Under the pieces are notes generated by a model. That model was not told the DNA's origin. It searched no databases and saw nothing but the letters and a program-made list of their open reading frames with translations. This document shows, piece by piece, positions 53,415 through 60,237 of a stretch of 60,237 nt of DNA (position 1 is the stretch's first letter; each line of letters opens with the position of its first letter). Source of the DNA: Bacteroidales bacterium (GTDB taxonomy: Bacteria > Bacteroidota > Bacteroidia > Bacteroidales > UBA3824); NCBI GenBank assembly GCA_017412115.1, contig JAFPYR010000004.1:1-60237 (forward strand). Reading direction: 5' to 3'. A program made the position numbers and the translations under genes.

Positions 53415-56393
53415 TTAATTTCGGGTGTAGTAGTTTATAATATCAACAAAACCCTCAATAGATAATTGTGGATAATTATTCTGATTCATATAAAGTACAA
53501 TAGCCTCACGATTGACTATAAGCATATTTTTCAAAGAAGCATAATCAATTATTACTATTTTTTTATCATTGAAGAATCTATCTAAAGCATGTAATTGGAT
53601 TCTTTCAGGGATTCTAATTTTGTGAAGTTCATACATTAGGCGAGTATTTATCCCTAATCTCAAATAATCAGGGAAATATATTACAATACTATTTGTAAGT
53701 CCATAAACCGCTTTTATATATGCAATAATACAAATCGATTTGTCATGAATTACACTTTGAATATATTTTATCAATTCAATCACAGTATCAACATCTAAAT
53801 TAAATAAAGTCGATATTTCATAATACTGACATCCATTCATCCAATGATTTGCTACTTCAACAAGTCTGTGAATATCATTAAATAATTTCATATTCTTATT
53901 GCTACCATGTTCCAATTGGTCTTTAATAGAAGGCATATTCATAATAGTTTCTATCATAATACTGGTAACAGAATAAAAATCATGCTCATTTTTTATATTA
54001 TTTAATGATGACACGAAATCTTCTTTGATAAGTTCTTCAAGATGTACAAAATCTCTTGCATTAAGACCCGACATCATCATTAAATTAGTCTTTTCTTTCC
54101 CCAAATTATTCTTCAAAACATCATGTCTAACTTTAAAAACACGATTAAGAACTTCACGATGCATATCATCGGACAGAACATAGGCCAATGAGTTTGTTAC
54201 GATCTTATCTACATCTATTAAATTTGAGTTGCTTACAGAACTTCGTAATATCATTTCATCAATTGCATCAGTGAAAGTAGCAATGGAAAGTAATTGATTT
54301 ATATCATTATCACTATCCAAAAATTGTCTATTCACAAGTGTTGCTACCAAATCATATAACGTACCTTTAATTTTCTCTAACTCATTATCATTTGGATTTA
54401 ATGCTTGTTTTAATAATTTTATCAACATACCATTTCTATATGCAACAGGAACGGTAATGGTTCCATAGCGTTCACGTCCTGCACGACCAACTCGACCAAT
54501 AATATTTTTGAGACGATTACTTGTCAAAAATTTACCTTGATTAGACTGATCATACACATTTGCTAACACAATAGTTTTTATTGGCATATTAACGCCTTCT
54601 GCCAACGTAGTATTACCAATGATAAGGCGAAATAAACCTTCGTCATAAGCACGTTCAATTTTTTCACGTAAATCTTGTGGAATATCTCCGTGATGATAGG
54701 CAAAACCAAATCTCAAAGCATTACAGAGTAAATGTTTATTCCCCAACTGATAATTTGCATACTCAATAATTTTATTCAACTTTGTTTTATCTTTCACATA
54801 TTTAGTTGGTGAATCAAACGGATTTTCGCTTAATATTTCAATCATATATTTTGTTAGTCCAATACAACTTAATCCTGTTGATTTTGCTGTTGAAAAAAGG
54901 AGAACAGAGCCTGCCTTAAGAGATTTAAGCGCAAGAAAACATCCTACTGGCTTTCCCCATAATTTCCATACACCTTTGACTTTATGACGTAATTCTTTAT
55001 CCATAGATTCTGCCTGTGTAATGAATGAAGGGATATTATAATAAACATTGGAATAAGATTCGTTAAAAATGTTCAAATCTATACTTTTATCATTAACCAA
55101 GGCTTCTGTTAATAAAAGATTGCTTGGACGATACATACTATTACCAATATGATCATCAGTTCCGTTGAGCCACCTGTTAATAACTTCAATATTTGGAATA
55201 ACTGCTGATATAAACAAAAACCTAACATTCTCCTGCCGTCTTAAACGTGTTAACAGCATTTCATAGTTAATTCCACGCGAATAATCATCAAGTAATTGAC
55301 CTTCGTCACAAATTATTAAAGTAAAACTATTCAGTATTTCATCATCAGATGACTCAATACCCATAAATGATTCTGGAGTGGATATCAATAATTGCGCATT
55401 AGATAGTTCTTCTTCGTTTACAGCACTTGCATTGCCACCGTATTTTGTGGCATAAGAAAATCCAAGTTGTTTATGAATTTTACGAAACCTATCTTTCAAT
55501 TCTCGACTTAATGCACGCAATGGAGCAAGATACAACACTTTGGCGTTCTGATTTGAACGTAATTCATGATAAATCAACAACTCAGTTATATAAGACTTGC
55601 CTGCACTTGTAGGCATTTTTAAACTAAATGCCCCTTCAAAAACAAGTAACCCCTTATCAATAGCATCTTGTTGGGATGGTAAAAAAGATAAAAAATGTTG
55701 GTTATATGAATAACGCACATAATCATTCCAATCAAAATATGGATTAATTGATAGTAAAGACTTCCAAATATTGTTTCTTTTAAACTTATGCAAAACACAC
55801 CTCAAAACTGTTGTCATATAGAAATCAGTTGAAGATTCAAAATTACGTTCTTTATATTTTTCTTCTATTATGTCTATTTGTTTAGAAAGAAATTGTTCAT
55901 CTCCGGTTTCTATATATCTTTTTATAAGGTCAACAACAGGCTGATACCTATATTGTTCTTCAATATAATAATATGATTTTCCTCCTGTAACAATAAAAGA
56001 CAAAAGTTGAGAAGATTGTTCATTATAGTCGGCTATAGAAACATTACTCATTGTCCAAGTAGATATTGCTGGATAATCACAAAGATAATAAATAGATGCA
56101 ACATATAATTGATTGTTTAATGTCCTAACACCATGAAAAGAATTATAAGTTTCTTTTTGAGAATACACTAATAATCCCTTAACTATTTGAAACAAGTCAT
56201 GCTTAAGATGTTCGTCGAAACCTTCTTTTTCAATATACAGCACAAATTTATCGTGCAAAATACCTAATAAAGAGATATAGAAATCTTCCTGTCGTTCAAC
56301 GAATTCGACCTCCGGCATATTATCAACACCATAACTTTTACAGAACTCAAACTTTTCTGATTCTTGTAACCATTTATTAATAATCTGCTCCAT
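53415..56393 (-). CDS. Ski2-like DEAD/DEAH helicase, HamB/AbpB-like
   Basis: 992 residues. An N-terminal region of about 240 residues with no known domain precedes the helicase core: Q-like FLPSQQDAI, Walker A PTSAGKS (261-267), Ia APLRALSRE (290-298), STPE (339-342), Walker B DEGQ (363-366), motif III SAVIP, then motif IV-VI with GNTTLAEGVNMP and IIGRVGRAGRERYG. The last 300 residues are helical. It is 11 nt behind the DUF1837 gene. In Hachiman and Abp defence systems a DUF1837 nuclease is paired with exactly this kind of helicase; the size is closer to Hachiman HamB. I infer phage defence. Confidence 0.88.
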   Translation of the reverse strand: MEQIINKWLQESEKFEFCKSYGVDNMPEVEFVERQEDFYISLLGILHDKFVLYIEKEGFDEHLKHDLFQIVKGLLVYSQKETYNSFHGVRTLNNQLYVASIYYLCDYPAISTWTMSNVSIADYNEQSSQLLSFIVTGGKSYYYIEEQYRYQPVVDLIKRYIETGDEQFLSKQIDIIEEKYKERNFESSTDFYMTTVLRCVLHKFKRNNIWKSLLSINPYFDWNDYVRYSYNQHFLSFLPSQQDAIDKGLLVFEGAFSLKMPTSAGKSYITELLIYHELRSNQNAKVLYLAPLRALSRELKDRFRKIHKQLGFSYATKYGGNASAVNEEELSNAQLLISTPESFMGIESSDDEILNSFTLIICDEGQLLDDYSRGINYEMLLTRLRRQENVRFLFISAVIPNIEVINRWLNGTDDHIGNSMYRPSNLLLTEALVNDKSIDLNIFNESYSNVYYNIPSFITQAESMDKELRHKVKGVWKLWGKPVGCFLALKSLKAGSVLLFSTAKSTGLSCIGLTKYMIEILSENPFDSPTKYVKDKTKLNKIIEYANYQLGNKHLLCNALRFGFAYHHGDIPQDLREKIERAYDEGLFRLIIGNTTLAEGVNMPIKTIVLANVYDQSNQGKFLTSNRLKNIIGRVGRAGRERYGTITVPVAYRNGMLIKLLKQALNPNDNELEKIKGTLYDLVATLVNRQFLDSDNDINQLLSIATFTDAIDEMILRSSVSNSNLIDVDKIVTNSLAYVLSDDMHREVLNRVFKVRHDVLKNNLGKEKTNLMMMSGLNARDFVHLEELIKEDFVSSLNNIKNEHDFYSVTSIMIETIMNMPSIKDQLEHGSNKNMKLFNDIHRLVEVANHWMNGCQYYEISTLFNLDVDTVIELIKYIQSVIHDKSICIIAYIKAVYGLTNSIVIYFPDYLRLGINTRLMYELHKIRIPERIQLHALDRFFNDKKIVIIDYASLKNMLIVNREAIVLYMNQNNYPQLSIEGFVDIINYYTRN

Positions 56394-56404
56394 AGTATTT
56401 GTAT

Positions 56405-57252
56405 TTACGCTTTATTTGGCATATCGTGATAAACCTGTTGATAGATTTTTTTGAGGTTATTTATTGGTACACAATAGACATTGCTAACCTTAGGGTGTAC
56501 ACTAAGTAAATCACTGGGCATGCGCGCAATTTGTTCCTTAATAGTAGATGTATCTATTATCGCCACAGCATTGTGTTCTTTTCTATATGTGGTAACACAC
56601 GGATTACTAAATCTGTTAATTTGATTGTATAAATCAACTAGTTTAAGGTCTTTGCATCGAATTTTCAAATAAGGGATTGTTTCCGCAGCACGCTCAATGG
56701 CATCCTTATTAGCATCAAATACAGCCTCTAATATTGTACATTCATCTTTTCCATCTTTATATGTAACAAAACTTTTTTTTTGTGTGTTTTGTAAGTTTTA
56801 TTTCCTAATTTTGTAGATCGTGTCTTTACTTCATATGTAAATAAAGCATCATTAGAAGAAGGATTTTTTAAATCTGCTAATTCAAAAAGAATAATATCCG
56901 TATAATGACTAGGTGCTTTTTTCTTATCCTTGAATCTCCACTTCATAGGACATACATTTACATTTGGAGACCAAATTTGACAAGCGAGATAAAATGTAAG
57001 AATCTCACCAAAATCACCTGACATAACATCACCTGGGTCTGGTAATAGTTCCATAATTTCATCGGCTCTTTTCCCTCCAAAAATCTTAATTCTCTCATTA
57101 AGATCTGCATCAGGAATATAAGCCTCTCTAAAAGGGATTAAGCAATCGTTGATAAAAGCACTTTCTTTAGTACTATCAAAGACATAAAATTGTAATCCGC
57201 TGCTAGGATACAACGATTTATTGAGTGTAAAATAATCTGATAAATTAGCCAT
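56405..57252 (-). pseudogene. DUF1837/HamA-like nuclease with A9 frameshift
   Basis: From the start at 57252 the frame runs 174 codons and stops at 56728. A run of nine T on the plus strand (56773-56781; A9 in the gene) follows codons for TYKTH. With ten A the reading continues KKKSFVTYKDGKDECTILEAVFDANKDAIERAAETIPYL and ends at 56405 after about 282 residues, a normal size. Nuclease-like motifs stay in the first part: GDFGEILTFYLA (E83), DIILFE (D119), YEVKTR (E141, K143). The gene is 11 nt upstream of the helicase. As written it is broken; slippage, phase variation or sequencing error could explain it. Confidence 0.78.
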
Positions 57253-57828
57253 ATTTTTTAATTAATTTTTGCCACCACATTTCTGTTTTGAACATCAAGA
57301 AGAATAATTGTCAACGAGTATCGAATTATATTCCAAAAACGAAATATATTCTTACTTCCTTTCGAGCAAAGTCCACCGATTTCCTTTTTTTTGCGCGTAT
57401 CGCCATCGGGATAGATACAGACTAATTGTTCTGTACTGTCTGATAATACATTAATAAGTATTACAATAAACTTTCATCGATGTAGCCAACATTTTTTGCT
57501 ATCGCAAATATAAACATTCTTTTTTAAAACGGTAATCACTTTTCCGTAAAAATGTTCGATTATTCAATCATTCTCTGTAAACTCTTTTGCAATCAATATT
57601 AAACGGTTCAGTTTGTTGATAAACCATTATTTTTCAAGAAGGAATGTGAGATATTGGCTTGCTTTGAAATTTTCAGTTTCAAAAAATGGCTCCACGACAA
57701 TTCCACAATTTTATTGCAAAAACTCTTTCACACGGCGGACTTTGTAAGTGCAGAGGTCCGATTATTTTGATTTTGAAAATGACTTTGGATGAGTTTTTTT
57801 CAATATCTTTGCTGAAAACTTTACAAAT
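57253..57828. other. Intergenic region between divergent defence and RhuM genes
   Basis: 576 bp without a supportable gene. A minus-strand -7 box, TATATTTG, is at 57505-57512 and a plus-strand box, TATCTTTG, at 57804-57811 (TTTG 57784-57787, spacer only 16). A small inverted repeat TTTGAAA/TTTCAAA lies at 57663-57683. The stretch is AT-rich; no IS end, tRNA or repeat array was seen. Confidence 0.5.
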
Positions 57829-58525
57829 ATGCCTCAGACACTCAAAAATATAGAAAATAGCGGTGAGATAGTGCTGTATCAGCCTGATAACAGTTTGTCG
57901 TTGGAGGTGAAGTTGGAGAACGAAACGGTTTGGCTATCGCAACAACAGATGGCTACGCTGTTTAACACAACCAAACAGAATGTTAGTCTTCACATCAACA
58001 ACATCTTCAAAGAAGGTGAATTGAATAAGGATTCAGTTGTCAAGGAATCCTTGACAACTGCCGCCGACGGAAAGAAATACCGCATTGCATTTTACAATCT
58101 TGATGTAATTATATCAGTAGGATACCGTGTAAAATCGCTACGCGGCACACAATTCCGCCAATGGGCTACCGCGGTACTCAAAGACTACCTTCTGAAAGGT
58201 TACAACATTAATCAACGCCTTGTGTATATGGAAGAACGGATTGACCGCCGTCTCAATTCCATCGAATCCACCCTCGCCGAACATCAACAGAAAATCGACT
58301 TTTTCGTCAAGACCAATTTGCCGCCAATTGAACAGGTTTTCTTCAACGGACAGTTTTTTGAAGCACGTGTATTGTTAGAAAAAAATCCCATCACACGATC
58401 GTTGGCTAATTATCGACGACAATCTTTTTCATTGCGGACATTCAATCAAGGATATGGGCAAAAAACTTACAGCAATAATGCTTATGGGTACGCCGCCCGA
58501 AACGATTCTTAATGCATTAACATAA
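57829..58525 (+). pseudogene. RhuM-family virulence gene, degraded
   Basis: The first 180 codons are typical RhuM: IVLYQPDNSLSLEVKLENETVWLSQQQMATLFNTTKQNVSLHI, KKYRIAFYNLDVIISVGYRVKS, RGTQFRQWATAVLKDYLLKGY, RRLNSIESTL, PIEQVFFNGQFFEA. After about codon 190 the frame turns to nonsense and ends at 58512. A second frame, IDDNLFHCGHSIKDMGKKLT...MLMGTPPETILNAL, ends at 58525 and looks like the usual C-terminal block (GxSIKDMGKK). The about 100 residues expected between are missing. So the gene has an internal deletion that also shifts the frame. Complete family members are about 330 residues. Confidence 0.7.
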
Positions 58526-58578
58526 CCCTCGCCCAAAAATTAAATACGGTATTTTTTTTTATTAAAACACAAAACATT

Positions 58579-59211
58579 ATGGCATTTGATTTCAAGAAAG
58601 AGTTCAAAGAATATTACCTTCCGCCCTGCAAGCCGGAGATTGTAAACATTCCCCCAGCCAACTTCATCGCAATACGTGGCAGCGGCAATCCCAACGACGA
58701 GGATGGCGAATACAAACACGCCATCAACATTCTCTACGCCGTGGCTTACACGCTGAAAATGAGTTACAAAACCGATTACAAAATCAATGGTTTTTATGAA
58801 TACGTTGTGCCGCCGCTCGAAGGCTTTTGGTGGCAAGACGGCGTTGTAGGTGTTGATTATTCCAACAAATCCACCTTCAATTGGATTTCGGTGCTGCGTC
58901 TGCCCGATTTCATCACCCGCAAAGATTTTGATTGGGCGGTAACGACAGCCACCAAAAAGAAAAATATTGACTGTTCGCAAGCCGAGTTTCTCACCATCAA
59001 CGAAGGTCTCTGCGTTCAAATAATGCACATCGGCACCTGCGACCAAGAGCCTGAAACTGTGAAACTTATGGACGACTTCATCGCCACCGCCGGCTACTTC
59101 AACGACCTCTCCGCCACCCGCCTCCACCACGAAATCTACCTCTCCGACCCAAGAAAAACCGCAGCGGAAAAATTGAAGACGGTGGTAAGGCATCCGGTGA
59201 AGAAGGGGTGA
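58579..59211 (+). CDS. GyrI-like small-molecule-binding protein
   Basis: 210 residues of the GyrI/SOUL-related fold: KKEFKEYYLPPCKPEIVNIPPANFIAIRGSGNPND at the start, YAVAYTLKMSYKTD, PLEGFWW, then FDWAVTTATKK and the family tail AGYFNDLSATRLHHEIYLSDPRKTAAEKLKTVVRHPVKK. The two-domain GyrI-like form without a DNA-binding domain is a stand-alone ligand binder or hydrolase; known homologues detoxify or sequester small electrophiles. The GNAT gene follows 54 nt later. Cytoplasmic. Confidence 0.9.
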   Translation: MAFDFKKEFKEYYLPPCKPEIVNIPPANFIAIRGSGNPNDEDGEYKHAINILYAVAYTLKMSYKTDYKINGFYEYVVPPLEGFWWQDGVVGVDYSNKSTFNWISVLRLPDFITRKDFDWAVTTATKKKNIDCSQAEFLTINEGLCVQIMHIGTCDQEPETVKLMDDFIATAGYFNDLSATRLHHEIYLSDPRKTAAEKLKTVVRHPVKKG

Positions 59212-59265
59212 TTGCCAAAAATTTCTTATCTTTGCCCTCAAAAATCAAATTAAACAAATCACAAA

Positions 59266-59712
59266 ATGAGTACATTCACAGTAACAGAAAGCAACGATTA
59301 CGACACCATAAAGTCGCTGTTTATAGATTATTCGCAAATCAAAGGCGCGGAAGGGTGCTTCGTGTCGTTTGAAAAAGAATTGGCTGATTTACAGTCGTTT
59401 TACAATGGCGGAGCATTGTTTTTGGGTTATAAAGACGAAACCCCGGTGGCTTGTGTTGCCATCAAAAAAATTGATGATTCCACTTGCGAGATTAAACGCC
59501 TCTATGTCAAGCCTGAACACCGTGGCAAAGGATATTCGCGGCAGATGCTCAACGCAGCATTGCAACGCGCCCAAAAACTTGGTTTCACAACGGCAACCCT
59601 CACCACCCGTCCCGCAGTAATGCCCGTTGCATTTCAACTTTACACCCGTTCAGGATTTGAAAACCTCGGCGAAGAAGACGGCGTGGTAAAAATGAGGAAA
59701 ATAACCGCATAA
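59266..59712 (+). CDS. GNAT-family N-acetyltransferase
   Basis: 148 residues. The acetyl-CoA site is clear in CEIKRLYVKPEHRGKGYSRQML (motif A, R/Q-x-x-G-x-G/A), then a helix and the final strand VAFQLYTRSGFENLGEEDG. The substrate cannot be told from the sequence. It lies 54 nt after the GyrI-like gene and 11 nt before the CatA-like gene, so all three may be one transcript. Confidence 0.9.
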   Translation: MSTFTVTESNDYDTIKSLFIDYSQIKGAEGCFVSFEKELADLQSFYNGGALFLGYKDETPVACVAIKKIDDSTCEIKRLYVKPEHRGKGYSRQMLNAALQRAQKLGFTTATLTTRPAVMPVAFQLYTRSGFENLGEEDGVVKMRKITA

Positions 59713-59723
59713 TCCAAACATCT

Positions 59724-60237
59724 ATGAAAACAGAAATCAACCCTTCGGAAACCTCGCGGGCAAAGGCGTTTGAATATTGGATGAAATCGCCAATGCCGAT
59801 GGTAACGGTTGTGAAAACTTTTGACGTTACCAATCTTTGCCGTGTGAGCAAGCGCAAAGGTATGAAATTCAATATGTTGCTATCGTGGTGCATTGGCAAG
59901 GCAGCAAGCAAGGTTGCCGAGTTTTTAACCCTTCCCGAAGGTGGGAAACTTTTCCGTTACGATCATCTCGCCCTCAACACGATTTTCAACGACAAAAACG
60001 GTGCATTGTGCTTCTGCGATATTCCTTACACCGATGATTTGCAGCGTTTTAACAACGATTACATCGCAATATCAAAATCAGCGATAGAATCTTGTCAAAA
60101 CATCTTGGACGAAGGCGCGGCAATAGTTGGCACGTCGGCAGTTACAGGCACCGAACTCGACTGCATAGTAAACCAATATTCAGGCATTTACAACAATCAG
60201 TTCCTTTATTGGGGACGTTACCGAAAACATTGGTTTA
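59724..60237 (+). CDS. CatA-like acetyltransferase family protein, partial
   Basis: 171 codons, no stop before the window edge. The reading has the trimeric CAT fold: SRAKAFEYWMKSPMPMVTVVKTFDVTNL, MKFNMLLSWCIGKAASKV, LALNTIFNDKNGALCFCDIPYTDDL. The catalytic HxxxD motif of CAT lies near the C terminus and is outside the window. The start is ATG 59724, 11 nt after the GNAT stop. Many such proteins in Bacteroidota are not chloramphenicol-resistance enzymes, so the substrate is open. Confidence 0.8.
   Translation, partial: MKTEINPSETSRAKAFEYWMKSPMPMVTVVKTFDVTNLCRVSKRKGMKFNMLLSWCIGKAASKVAEFLTLPEGGKLFRYDHLALNTIFNDKNGALCFCDIPYTDDLQRFNNDYIAISKSAIESCQNILDEGAAIVGTSAVTGTELDCIVNQYSGIYNNQFLYWGRYRKHWF

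Overview
The window looks like chromosomal DNA of a Bacteroidota (Bacteroidales-type) bacterium. Evidence: many genes are preceded by the Bacteroidota promoter (-33 TTTG, about 19-21 nt, -7 TAnnTTTG); Shine-Dalgarno sequences are poor; the order ileS - DksA-like gene - lspA runs as a unit; lipoproteins carry the acidic 'CKDDD/CHKDDD' export signal of this phylum; and BACON-like and MORN-like proteins are present. Most of the DNA is AT-rich, but 38.8-52.3 kb is visibly richer in GC. No tRNA, rRNA or CRISPR array was recognised.

Layout. 0.3-9.1 kb is mostly housekeeping: a nucleoid-associated protein, tsaB, a DUF3108 protein, a ThiD-like/AraC fusion in operon with pdxS-pdxT (vitamin B6), a MORN-repeat secreted protein, lspA and a DksA-like gene. 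9.3-15.7 kb has ileS (noncanonical GIHH signature), a VWA protein, tcdA, and a PheC-like binding protein/dehydratase. 15.8-22.9 kb is an accessory island: three right ends of one internally deleted IS4-type element, a broken toxin-like gene with an ImmA/IrrE protease, and paralogous lipoproteins with decay and tandem repeats. 23-30.8 kb holds membrane proteins, a family of three unrecognised paralogues, an AlkZ-like (HTH_42) protein, a CE1 esterase and a TIR-like protein.

31-38.4 kb is a regulated efflux locus: NtrC-type sigma-54 activator, histidine kinase, then TolC, HlyD-type adaptor and a large FtsX/MacB permease. Between kinase and tolC lie two identical palindromes exactly 21 bp apart, upstream of a sigma-54-like element. 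This gives a self-contained two-component/enhancer circuit.

38.8-52.3 kb is the most unusual part: one operon of seven lipoproteins, all with a surface-export-type signal. Three are MACPF pore-forming proteins, two are paralogous large proteins with a sulfatase-free 'WFLPS...FWTS...VRP' tail, one resembles a BMP-type binding protein, and the last fuses a LivK-type ligand-binding domain to a complete legumain-like C13 protease. I infer a surface-displayed, ligand- and protease-controlled pore system.

52.5-60.2 kb contains a DUF5131 protein, a Hachiman/Abp-like defence pair (DUF1837 nuclease broken at a homopolymer, plus helicase), a degraded RhuM gene, and a run of small-molecule enzymes (GyrI-like, GNAT, CatA-like) ending at the window edge.
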